From Methanosarcinales archaeon (lineage in GTDB: Archaea; Halobacteriota; Syntropharchaeia; Alkanophagales; Methanospirareceae), in contig JAODGV010000081.1 in assembly GCA_025464425.1 (NCBI GenBank), forward strand, positions 1-14,155: DNA of 14,155 nt, read 5' to 3'. The number at the start of each line of letters is the position of its first letter. The stretch's first letter is position 1. The notes under the pieces were generated by a model. It was not told the DNA's origin. It saw only the letters and a list, made by a program, of their open reading frames with translations, and searched no databases. The translations under genes and the position numbers were made by a program. Shown in pieces: positions 1 to 7,136 of the stretch.

Positions 1-1
1 G

Positions 2-259
2 CGGCTTGGTGAAAACCACTACCGGCTTGTCAATATCAGCATAGGTGATCAGGGCGAAGATCTAATCGTCAATGCTGATGTCCGGGAACGAGGCGAGGAT
101 GGAGAAACTGTGGGTAAGATTTCAGTAACCGTTATGGACTACGAGGGGCTCAGAATAGGCGATGGCACACTAACGATCTCTGAAGGAGAATATAGTGGTG
201 AATACCGGGTGTTACTCGATATTCTCCCGCCGCTGCGAAGGGTCAGGAGGGGAACATAA
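2..259 (+). CDS. C-terminal part of an unidentified protein (5' truncated)
   Basis: The frame is open from base 2 to a TAA at 257-259, giving 85 residues with no start in the window. I do not recognise the family. The visible part alternates short hydrophobic strands with acidic, glycine-rich turns (for example YRLVNISIG, GKISVTVMDYEG, GEYRVLLDIL). That pattern suggests a small beta-sandwich domain such as those of secreted or surface archaeal proteins. It ends in a basic tail, RRVRRGT. No transmembrane segment is visible in this fragment. A strong hairpin plus T-run lies 40 bases after the stop, which supports this being the real 3' end of a plus-strand transcript. The fold is a guess from strand pattern only. 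Confidence 0.6.
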   Translation, partial: RLGENHYRLVNISIGDQGEDLIVNADVRERGEDGETVGKISVTVMDYEGLRIGDGTLTISEGEYSGEYRVLLDILPPLRRVRRGT

Positions 260-299
260 TGAGTAATAGAAGATCTAAAGCTGTGCAAAAGGAAATGTG

Positions 300-342
300 G
301 TCGGATGCCACCCAGCCCGGGCATCCGACTTTTTATTTTTTT
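300..342 (+). terminator. Intrinsic-type transcription terminator
   Basis: A perfect 10-bp stem (300-309 pairing with 320-329, GTCGGATGCC with GGCATCCGAC) and a 10-base loop are followed directly by a T-rich tract at 330-342, broken by one A. This looks like a bacterial rho-independent terminator. Archaeal RNA polymerase terminates mainly on U-runs, so the tract alone could work, and the hairpin would stabilise the mRNA 3' end. It ends the truncated gene before it. There is no matching T-run on the minus strand, so it does not look like a terminator for the opposing gene that ends at 415. Confidence 0.75.
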
Positions 343-414
343 CAGCTTTTCTATAATACCGATACCGTGAAAATGGCAGTCGTTCCAACCGCCAACCTTA
401 TATGACCGTTCCCG

Positions 415-1653
415 TTACGGCTGTACCGACATTATCTTCCTCGCCTGCTCCGGATACTTTGCTATGAATCTCATCTCGTCCTCGGTCACCGGCTTCTGCG
501 TATGCACGTTCGCATATCGCACGAGTTCCAGTATCTCCCTCGCCTCATCGTCATCCTTGAACCTCAACTCGTACTTACCCGCGACGTTCTTGAAACCCTT
601 TATGCCGGAGTACTCGCCCGCGGTTATCAATCGCCCGGTCTCTATCACCTCTATATGCCCTCTACCAACCTCATGGTAGTCATACAGCTCGTAATTCCTG
701 CTGTCCTTTAACGCACCATCCGCGTGTATACCCGACTCATGAGCAAATGCATTTTCACCAACCGCAGGCTGATTCACCGGTATGGGCACTCTGAACGAGA
801 GTGAAGCATATTTACATATCTTCCACGCATGCCGCAGGTCTATATGCTCGTCCAGGCGGTATTTACCGGCGAAACCGCTCGATTTCTTCACTGCGAGTAT
901 AGTCGAGACAAGGTCCGCATTGCCCGCTCGTTCGCCCATACCATTAACCGTTGTCGTTATGTACGCATCAACACCTGCATCTATTGCTCCTTTCGCACCC
1001 GCGACCGAACACGCAACCGCCATGCCGAGATCGTTATGACAGTGCAGCTCGATTGGTATACCAACCGCTTCCGCAAGCTTCTTCACTCGCTCATATATCG
1101 TGAACGGGTCATCGTATCCTAAGGTATCGCAATATCTTATCCGGTCCGCACCATGCGCCTTCGCAGCTTCCGCGAATTCTATCAGCCGTTCGAGCTCGGT
1201 ACGCGATGAATCTTCCGCATTCACCCCTATTGACTCCGCACCATGCCTCTTCGCCGTGTCCACCGCCTCACACATCATCTCTACTATGTCATCCCACGTG
1301 AATTTACCCCTGAACTTGCCCTCTATCATCTGCTTAGATGTGGATATACTCAGGTTGAGATGCTTCAGCTTCGGTACCATCTTGAAGCCCAGCTCCACAT
1401 CTTCTTTTATCGCTCTCAGCCAGCCACCGAGTCGAATACGTTTCAGAGCACCTATCTCCACCAGCTCAAGATTCGCATTCAAATAGTTCGTCTCGTGCCT
1501 CGTGACCGGGAACCCGAACTCGCTCTGGAAAACGCCCATCTCATCCAGATAGATGTTCAGCAGTGTCTTCTCCAGTTTCGCCAGACCCAATCTCGAAGTC
1601 TGTACCCCGTCCCTGTTCGTTACATCTATTATGTATATGGTGTTCTCGGTCAT
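415..1653 (-). CDS. Homocitrate synthase / Re-citrate synthase-like enzyme (DRE-TIM family)
   Basis: The protein (412 residues) belongs to the isopropylmalate/homocitrate synthase family, which condenses acetyl-CoA with a 2-oxoacid. Residues 10-17 read DVTNRDGV, the variant form of the N-terminal RDG motif whose Arg14-Asp15 bind substrate and metal. HCHND at 204-208 supplies two metal-binding histidines, NGMGERAGNA at 237-246 is the family glycine motif, and AFAHESGIHADG at 302-313 is the catalytic-lid motif. There is no C-terminal LeuA allosteric domain, so it is not a typical isopropylmalate synthase. Substrate is unresolved: NifV-type homocitrate synthase, the coenzyme B pathway enzyme AksA, or Re-citrate synthase. 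No nif or aks genes lie nearby. I chose the ATG at 1653 because residues upstream are AT-rich and non-homologous and a TATA box sits about 29 bases before it. The ligase gene lies 109 bases upstream on the same strand. Confidence 0.85.
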   Translation of the reverse strand: MTENTIYIIDVTNRDGVQTSRLGLAKLEKTLLNIYLDEMGVFQSEFGFPVTRHETNYLNANLELVEIGALKRIRLGGWLRAIKEDVELGFKMVPKLKHLNLSISTSKQMIEGKFRGKFTWDDIVEMMCEAVDTAKRHGAESIGVNAEDSSRTELERLIEFAEAAKAHGADRIRYCDTLGYDDPFTIYERVKKLAEAVGIPIELHCHNDLGMAVACSVAGAKGAIDAGVDAYITTTVNGMGERAGNADLVSTILAVKKSSGFAGKYRLDEHIDLRHAWKICKYASLSFRVPIPVNQPAVGENAFAHESGIHADGALKDSRNYELYDYHEVGRGHIEVIETGRLITAGEYSGIKGFKNVAGKYELRFKDDDEAREILELVRYANVHTQKPVTEDEMRFIAKYPEQARKIMSVQP

Positions 1654-1673
1654 ACTATGAAATAAATAAAAAA

Positions 1674-1688
1674 CCAATAATATATAGT
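1674..1688 (-). promoter_or_regulatory. Probable TATA box of the homocitrate-synthase-like gene
   Basis: On the minus strand this reads ACTATATATTATTGG, a good archaeal TATA element within an AT-rich 109-bp gap. Its centre is about 29 bases upstream of the ATG at 1653. Archaeal TATA centres usually lie about 25 bases before the transcription start, so the mRNA would be leaderless or nearly so. No Shine-Dalgarno sequence precedes the ATG, which fits. Confidence 0.5.
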
Positions 1689-1762
1689 CATTCTGATAAT
1701 AAATTGCAAAATTGATGTTGAAAATTCCAATTTGCAAATATTCTCCGAAATAACTATATTTT

Positions 1763-3769
1763 TCACTTCCTGCCCGTCAGCGCCATGAACTCGTCTTCAT
1801 CTATTATCTTAACGCCGAGCTGCCGCGCCTTCGCCAGCTTGGAGCCAGGGTCCTCGCCCGCGACCACGTAATCGGTCTTCTTTGATACGCTCGAGGATAC
1901 ACGCCCACCCAGCTGCTCCACCAGCATCTTCGCCTCTTCCCTCGGTATGGAGATCCTGCCGGTGAATACAAACGTCTTACCTGCCAGTGTCTTCGCCTTC
2001 TCACCCTCTTCCGCAGGCTCATAACGCACCCCTGCATCTTCTAACTTACGCAATAACCGGTCTGTACTCTCATGCTCGAAGAAGAGGATTATACTCCTCG
2101 CCACTTCCGGTCCTATCTCCGGGATACTCACCAGTTCATCATAAGTGGCATTCCGCAACTCATCCATATTCTTAAAATGAGAAGCGAGCAGAGACGCTGT
2201 GTGCTCTCCCACGTGCCTTATACCAAGCGCATAAATTAACCGACCAAAAGTGGTATGTCTGCTCTTATCTATCGCATCCAGTATCTTCTGCGCCAGTTTC
2301 TCACCCATACGATCCAGTTTCAACAGATCACGCATGCTCAAGAAGTAGAGATCAGCAGGGTCTGACACCATATCACGATCCACAAGCTGTTCTATCACCT
2401 TCTCGCCGAGCCCTTCTATGTCCATTGCACGCTGCGATGCGAAATGTTTTATCCGCTCCTTCAACTGTGCGGGGCATGCAACACCGATACAGCGCCTTAT
2501 GGGTCCCTCTTTCAGTACTTCCGCACCACAGACCGGGCATCTATCCGGCATCCTGAATTCCTTCTCCGCGCCTGTCCTCTTTGATTTCACAACACTCACT
2601 ATCTCCGGTATGACATCACCTGCACGCTCCACCACCACGGTATCACCTATCCGCACATCCTTCCTCTTCAACTCATCCTCGTTATGCAGCGTCGCTCGAC
2701 TGACCGTAACACCGCCAATCTGTACGGGCTCAAGTATCGCAACCGGTGTTAGCGCGCCTGTACGACCGACCTGCACCACTATATCCTTCACCTTCGTGAA
2801 TTCCTCTCTCGGCTTGAATTTGTATGCTATCGCCCATCTCGGACTCCTTGAGATGGTACCAAGCCTGTTCTGTTGCTCTATGCTATTCACCTTCACCACA
2901 ACACCGTCAATTTCATAATCCAGTTCGTCACGTATCTTCTCTATCTCGTCATGGCATTCTATCACTTCTTTTATACTCCTGAACAGTCTCACCAGCGGAC
3001 TGACACGAAACCCCACTTCCTTTAAATAATTCAGTATCTCCCACTGGGTTCTGAACTCCCTCCCATCTGCTCTGCCGATACCATAAGCGAAGAAGTCAAG
3101 CGGTCTCGAAGCCGTGACTCGCGGATCCAGCTGTCTGACCGAGCCAGCAGCCGCGTTCCTCGGATTCGCAAACATTCGCTCACCACGCATGCCCAGCTCC
3201 CTGTTCAACTCTTTGAACTTGCTCACCGGCATATAGACCTCACCGCGAACCTCAAGTAACGGCAGTCGCTCCTTCATGAGCCGCAGCGGTATTGACCTTA
3301 TCGTCTTGAGGTTCTGCGTCACATCCTCACCCACCCTGCCATCACCTCTCGTACTGCCCACGACGAGCACACCGTCCCTGTACACGAGCTCCATAGCCAG
3401 CCCGTCTATCTTCGGCTCCAGCACATACTCTATCTCTTCTTCGCCAAGTGCACGTCGCACTCGCTCGTCAAATTCCCACACCTCGTGCTCTTCTGTTACG
3501 CTCGTCAAACTCAACATCGGGATACTGTGCTCGTAAGTGTTGAACTCCTCCAGTGGCTCCGCACCTACACGCTGCGTGGGCGAATCGGGCGTTATAAACT
3601 CCGGATACTTCGACTCCAGCTCCTCCAATTCCCTGAATAACCGGTCGTACTCTGCATCCGAGATCTCCGGCTCGTTCAATACGTAATACCGATAATTGTG
3701 ATAGTGTATCAGTTCTCTCAGTTCTTCTATTCGCTTCTTTATCTCCGCTTTACCGCTATGCTCACCCAT
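1763..3769 (-). CDS. ligA: NAD-dependent DNA ligase LigA (bacterial type)
   Basis: The 668-residue protein seals nicks in DNA using NAD rather than ATP. The domain order is complete. The Ia domain (about 1-70) has the NMN-binding YHNYRYYVLNEPEISDAEYD. The adenylation domain has catalytic Lys120 in EPKIDG and the later motif NPRNAAAGSVRQLD (202-215). An OB domain follows (about 320-400). A zinc finger has Cys411, Cys414, Cys427 and Cys432. Four helix-hairpin-helix motifs lie at about 451, 485, 515 and 549. A BRCT domain runs from about 595 to 668. The length is normal for bacterial LigA. Most archaea use ATP-dependent Lig1, so this gene was probably acquired from bacteria at some point. Codon and base usage look like the neighbours, so transfer would be old. 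It is divergent from rpsB with a 71-bp gap. Confidence 0.97.
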   Translation of the reverse strand: MGEHSGKAEIKKRIEELRELIHYHNYRYYVLNEPEISDAEYDRLFRELEELESKYPEFITPDSPTQRVGAEPLEEFNTYEHSIPMLSLTSVTEEHEVWEFDERVRRALGEEEIEYVLEPKIDGLAMELVYRDGVLVVGSTRGDGRVGEDVTQNLKTIRSIPLRLMKERLPLLEVRGEVYMPVSKFKELNRELGMRGERMFANPRNAAAGSVRQLDPRVTASRPLDFFAYGIGRADGREFRTQWEILNYLKEVGFRVSPLVRLFRSIKEVIECHDEIEKIRDELDYEIDGVVVKVNSIEQQNRLGTISRSPRWAIAYKFKPREEFTKVKDIVVQVGRTGALTPVAILEPVQIGGVTVSRATLHNEDELKRKDVRIGDTVVVERAGDVIPEIVSVVKSKRTGAEKEFRMPDRCPVCGAEVLKEGPIRRCIGVACPAQLKERIKHFASQRAMDIEGLGEKVIEQLVDRDMVSDPADLYFLSMRDLLKLDRMGEKLAQKILDAIDKSRHTTFGRLIYALGIRHVGEHTASLLASHFKNMDELRNATYDELVSIPEIGPEVARSIILFFEHESTDRLLRKLEDAGVRYEPAEEGEKAKTLAGKTFVFTGRISIPREEAKMLVEQLGGRVSSSVSKKTDYVVAGEDPGSKLAKARQLGVKIIDEDEFMALTGRK

Positions 3770-3840
3770 TTCATCACGAGGAAATGATCAATTAATAAAA
3801 TAAAGATAAAGGTAAGATAAAGGATATATATTATTGAACG
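3770..3840. promoter_or_regulatory. Divergent ligA/rpsB promoter region
   Basis: This 71-bp gap is strongly AT-rich between 3788 and 3836. GATATATAT at 3823-3831, read on the minus strand, suits ligA because it lies about 58 bases before the ligA ATG and would leave a leader of about 30 bases. The same element is only about 14 bases before the rpsB ATG, too close to drive that start. The rpsB promoter is therefore more likely the A/T-rich stretch around 3792-3805, leaving a leader of roughly 15-20 bases. These assignments come from spacing alone. Confidence 0.4.
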
Positions 3841-4476
3841 ATGGAAGAAGCAGAGGTAAAGGGGAATAAAGAGGAGATGCTGATACCCGGACCTGATTAT
3901 CTTGCGAGTGGCGTTCATATAGGTACACAGCAGAAGACCGGAGACATGAAGCGATTCATATATCAGGCGAGACCGGACGGGCTTTATTTGCTTGATATAG
4001 AGATTGTGGATGAGCGACTGCGCATAGCAGCTCGATTCCTGGCTAATTATGAACCCCCGTCCATACTGGCTGTCTCTGCTCGTGAATACGGGCATCAACC
4101 GGTGAGTATGTTCGCAAAGGCGACCGGTGCGAAGGCGATAGTGGGACGGTTTATACCGGGTACACTGACAAATCCTGAATGTGAATACTTCATCGAGCCT
4201 TCTGTTCTTGTATTGACCGACCCGATGACAGATGCGCAGGCATTGAAGGAAGGTGCCCGGCTTGGATTGCCCATTGTTGCTCTATGCGATACAAACAACT
4301 CCACATCCAATATTGATCTGGTGATCCCGACGAACAATCATGGTAGAAAAGCGCTTGCCACCATTTACTGGCTGCTTGCACGTGAGTTCTTACGTGAGCG
4401 TAATCGTCGTGAAGGCAAGGATGACGAGGAGTTCAAATTTGATTATCAGGTGGAGGATTTCGAATCAGAACTATGA
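3841..4476 (+). CDS. rpsB: Small-subunit ribosomal protein uS2 (archaeal S2p)
   Basis: The 211-residue protein is uS2, a component of the 30S subunit. Near the N-terminus, DYLASGVHIGTQQKTGDM is the archaeal/eukaryotic uS2 signature, and FIPGTLTNP and DPMTDAQALKEGARLGLPIVALCDTNN are further family-specific stretches. The acidic C-terminal tail (KDDEEFKFDYQVEDFESEL) is typical of archaeal forms. The first ATG (3841) is used. A second Met at residue 13 (3877) is possible because archaeal N-terminal extensions vary in length. Its stop codon overlaps the start of the MEMO1-family gene (ATGA at 4473-4476). rpsB next to a MEMO gene is a common archaeal arrangement, usually followed by mevalonate-pathway genes, which are missing here. 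Confidence 0.97.
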   Translation: MEEAEVKGNKEEMLIPGPDYLASGVHIGTQQKTGDMKRFIYQARPDGLYLLDIEIVDERLRIAARFLANYEPPSILAVSAREYGHQPVSMFAKATGAKAIVGRFIPGTLTNPECEYFIEPSVLVLTDPMTDAQALKEGARLGLPIVALCDTNNSTSNIDLVIPTNNHGRKALATIYWLLAREFLRERNRREGKDDEEFKFDYQVEDFESEL

Positions 4477-5273
4477 GACGAGCAGCAGTAGCAGGTTCTT
4501 TTTACGAATCGGACAGAAATCGGTTGATGACACAGCTGGAGGAATGCTATGCCGGTGTGGAAGTGAGAGAAGATGATCGAATTGTAGGTGCCGTCTCGCC
4601 GCATGCAGGCTACATGTATTCAGGTACGGTTGCCGCACATGTATATGCCAGGCTGACACATGCCGATACGTTCATCATACTTGGTCCAAATCATTACGGG
4701 CTGGGTTCGCTTGTTGCCGTATCTACGGATGCATGGCTGACACCCCTCGGCAGGGTGGACGTGGATACTGAATTTGTTGAGACGTTACCACGCCGTATCA
4801 TAGATATTGATGAGACCGCACACCAGCATGAGCATTCAATAGAGGTTCAGCTACCTTTTCTACAATACCGGTTCGATTCTTTCCGTATTGTGCCTATCTG
4901 CATGGCACTCAGTGATGAAGAGACCACACGCGAGGTGGGAGAAGACCTCGCCAGGTCAATCGCCAGCTTCGAGGACAAGAAGTTCGTTATGATCGCCTCT
5001 TCCGACTTCACACATTATGAGCCGGATCACGTAGCCCGTGATAAAGATATGTTCGTGATAGAGGCGATAACAGAACTGGATGTCGGCAAGTTCTATAATC
5101 GTGTATTTGGACGCCAATCTTCTGCATGTGGTATCGGTCCGATAGCATCGGTGATGCATGCAGCGAAGAAGCTCGGAGCAACGCAGGGTCAGCTTGTCAA
5201 ATACGCTACCAGCGGCGATGTCACCGGTGATAGAGCGAGTGTTGTTGGTTATGGCGGTATCGTAATATTCTGA
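4473..5273 (+). CDS. MEMO1 family protein (AmmeMemoRadiSam protein B family)
   Basis: The 266-residue protein matches the MEMO1 family, related in fold to extradiol-type nonheme-iron dioxygenases. The expected signatures are present: N-terminal RRAAVAGSFYESD, SPHAGYMYSG with His44, ILGPNHYG with His74, HQHEHSIEVQLPFLQ at 118-131, SSDFTHYE with His181, and ACGIGPIASVM with Cys219. His44, His74, His181 and Cys219 correspond in order and approximate spacing to the metal-site residues described for human MEMO1. The archaeal function is unknown. It is co-transcribed with rpsB through a 4-base ATGA overlap and followed after 5 bases by the COG3390 gene. The AMMECR1 and radical-SAM partners that often accompany MEMO are not in this window. 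Confidence 0.93.
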   Translation: MRRAAVAGSFYESDRNRLMTQLEECYAGVEVREDDRIVGAVSPHAGYMYSGTVAAHVYARLTHADTFIILGPNHYGLGSLVAVSTDAWLTPLGRVDVDTEFVETLPRRIIDIDETAHQHEHSIEVQLPFLQYRFDSFRIVPICMALSDEETTREVGEDLARSIASFEDKKFVMIASSDFTHYEPDHVARDKDMFVIEAITELDVGKFYNRVFGRQSSACGIGPIASVMHAAKKLGATQGQLVKYATSGDVTGDRASVVGYGGIVIF

Positions 5274-5278
5274 GATTC

Positions 5279-5968
5279 ATGCAGCGAGCAGCCTGTCGGG
5301 TATTCTTCCGGGAACTGGCAGTCAGTGACCTCATTGTGGGTGACACCGTTGTTACACCGACCTGTGCAAGATGCTCAACCCTGTTTGGCGTCGGTGAACT
5401 GGAAGAGATGGAGAAGCGTGGCAGGATAACACGGCTAATGATACATGATTCCACAGGTTCCCTTAGCATATATACCGATGCAGATATTACTCTGGAACCG
5501 CATGTTTTATTGGCGTTCATCGGTGAGGTGCCTGTACGCCATTCCGGCAAGGGATTCTTTATACTTTGCAGGAATATACGAGAAGTGGCTACGATTGTGC
5601 GAGAGAACTGGATACTGAGTACAGCTATACGTACGGTGGAGCGTGCGGATCTGCTACGAGCATCTGATGATATACCTGAGTGGAAGCGGCGTGCGTTAGA
5701 GCACTATGGTGATGCTAAGGTGGATGAGTGCGTTAACGGTGCAGTAGAAGCTGTACAGCGACTATGGCAGCATTATAACATGACCGCAAAGGATATAATT
5801 CTGGATTTCCTCAGCCGCGCTGGTACCGCCACTCGGGAGCGGCTGATGGAGGAGTTGAATGCGAAGGGACTGGAGGGTGCATGGATAGAGGATGTAATTG
5901 ATGAGTTGATCGCGGAAGCCAGATGTTATGAGCCAGAACTGGGATCCTTAGCACTGGTTCATGAATGA
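5279..5968 (+). CDS. RPA-associated OB-fold protein (COG3390 family)
   Basis: The 229-residue protein resembles archaeal COG3390 proteins, which in haloarchaea are encoded with replication protein A (Rpa) subunits and act with them. The N-terminal RVFFREL and VVTPTCARCSTLFGVGEL (25-41) match that family. HDSTGSLSIYTD and LAFIGEVPV are the core strands of an OB fold at about 20-115. The C-terminal part (about 165-225: KDIILDFLSRAGTATRERLM through LGSLALV) looks like a winged helix, as found at the end of RPA32-type subunits. Cys29 and Cys32 form a CxxC inside the OB region, which could bind a metal, though I see no second pair close by. No RPA gene is adjacent, unlike haloarchaea. It probably works in single-stranded DNA handling. 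The family call rests on recognised motifs. Confidence 0.78.
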   Translation: MQRAACRVFFRELAVSDLIVGDTVVTPTCARCSTLFGVGELEEMEKRGRITRLMIHDSTGSLSIYTDADITLEPHVLLAFIGEVPVRHSGKGFFILCRNIREVATIVRENWILSTAIRTVERADLLRASDDIPEWKRRALEHYGDAKVDECVNGAVEAVQRLWQHYNMTAKDIILDFLSRAGTATRERLMEELNAKGLEGAWIEDVIDELIAEARCYEPELGSLALVHE

Positions 5969-6022
5969 GATGAATGACAGGTAAAGCTTTAAAGATACGT
6001 ATTTCATAACCAATAGAAGGAA

Positions 6023-7126
6023 GTGAGCGTGAGAGTGAAGGAAATCAGAACCAGAGCCAGAGCTTTTGAGAAGGTGAAGTGGATGCAACTGCCGAGGGTG
6101 CTTCTCGTGGGTCATGGCGTACTGGAAGAGATCAGTCGTGTATGCCGGCACCTCGGATTACGAGGCAATGCCATTGTGATTACAGGAGCACATTATACAA
6201 AGGAGATAGGCAGTAAGGTGATAGAAATCCTTGCCGATTCCGGTTATGAAGTCCAAATGGTGATGGTGCAGTCTATAAGCCATGAGAGTATAGAATGCGT
6301 AGAAAATGTCGCGAGAGAGAATAAAAGCGATTTTATACTCAGTGTTGGTGGCGGTACAATCATAGACACTGGCAAGATTGCATCCTTTGAACTCGGTATC
6401 CCCTTTATCTCGGTTCCCACCATTGCCTCACACGACGGTATCGCATCACCCCGTGCTTCTATAAGGGAAAACAGAGCCAGTCCAGTATCTCGGGAGGCAC
6501 ATGCGCCTCTTGCGGTCGTCGCCGATACAGAGATAATACATTCCGCACCTTTCCGATTTACCGCCGCGGGCTGTGGTGATATAATCGCGAATTATACCGC
6601 TGTACGGGACTGGCGACTGGCACAGAGGTTGCAGAATGCCGAATTCAGCAGTTATGCCGCGGCACTATCCGAGATGACGGCGAACATGATAATGGAGAAG
6701 GCGAAGGAGATAAAGAAGCGAGATGAGAGTGCGGTATGGACGGTTGTGAAGGCGCTGGTATCAAGCGGTGTTGCAATAAGCATAGCAGGCACCTCGGCAC
6801 CCGCATCCGGCTCAGAGCATAAGTTCAGCCATGCACTTGATATGATCGCGGACAGACCGGCGTTACATGGTGAGCAATGTGGTGTCGGAACCATAATGAT
6901 GGCTTATCTGTACGGTGATAACAACTGGCAACAGATCCGTAATACGCTGAGGGAGATTGGAGCACCCACGACCGCGAAGGAGCTGAAGATAAAGGAAGAG
7001 CATATCATCGAGGCACTCACCATCGCGCACAAGATCAATCCCGAACGGTACACGATCCTTGGCGAATCGGGACTGACACGGGATGCTGCGGAGAGACTCG
7101 CTATCGCTACCGGCGTGATTGCTTAG
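6023..7126 (+). CDS. egsA: sn-glycerol-1-phosphate dehydrogenase
   Basis: The enzyme (367 residues) reduces dihydroxyacetone phosphate with NAD(P)H to sn-glycerol-1-phosphate, the backbone of archaeal ether lipids. It shows the Fe/Zn alcohol dehydrogenase-like fold: LPRVLLVGHGVL at 23-34, nucleotide-binding SVGGGTIIDTGK at 107-118, VPTIASHDGIASPRASI at 131-147, and metal ligands Asp186 (AAGCGDIIANYTAVRDW), His266 (GSEHKFSH) and His282 (LHGEQCGVG). Those spacings match the family. The start is uncertain. GTG at 6023 is given, but GTG at 6029 has better spacing from AAGGAA (6017-6022). The ATG at 6083 would remove FEKVKW, which aligns with other archaeal EgsA N-termini. A TTTAAAG element near 5987-5996 could be its own TATA box in the 54-bp gap. 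It is followed 10 bases later by UPF0179. Confidence 0.96.
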   Translation: MSVRVKEIRTRARAFEKVKWMQLPRVLLVGHGVLEEISRVCRHLGLRGNAIVITGAHYTKEIGSKVIEILADSGYEVQMVMVQSISHESIECVENVARENKSDFILSVGGGTIIDTGKIASFELGIPFISVPTIASHDGIASPRASIRENRASPVSREAHAPLAVVADTEIIHSAPFRFTAAGCGDIIANYTAVRDWRLAQRLQNAEFSSYAAALSEMTANMIMEKAKEIKKRDESAVWTVVKALVSSGVAISIAGTSAPASGSEHKFSHALDMIADRPALHGEQCGVGTIMMAYLYGDNNWQQIRNTLREIGAPTTAKELKIKEEHIIEALTIAHKINPERYTILGESGLTRDAAERLAIATGVIA

Positions 7127-7130
7127 GTGG
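7125..7130 (+). promoter_or_regulatory. Ribosome binding site deciding the UPF0179 start
   Basis: AGGTGG lies 6 bases before the ATG at 7137 and begins inside the egsA stop codon (TAG, 7124-7126). It supports the ATG at 7137 over the upstream in-frame TTG (7119) or GTG (7131), and it places translation initiation right at the end of egsA, so the two genes are likely coupled. Confidence 0.6.
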
Positions 7131-7136
7131 GTGGAG

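Noticed and set aside
1243..1665. 140-codon plus-strand open frame
   Set aside because: It lies opposite the well-conserved N-terminal half of the homocitrate-synthase-like gene and has no recognisable domain or promoter.
1654..1737. 28-residue hydrophobic extension (possible signal or membrane segment) on the homocitrate-synthase-like enzyme
   Set aside because: It derives from the AT-rich promoter region and contains the probable TATA box. The family is cytosolic and starts just before the RDG motif.
2418..2918. 166-codon plus-strand open frame
   Set aside because: It is antisense to the adenylation, OB and zinc-finger regions of ligA, which is unmistakable. Its product is Ser/Thr-rich and low in complexity and shows no family motif.
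3739..4098. 119-codon minus-strand open frame over the start of rpsB
   Set aside because: It spans the AT-rich divergent promoter and runs antisense to rpsB. The hydrophobic stretch comes from reading the AT-rich spacer, not from a membrane protein.
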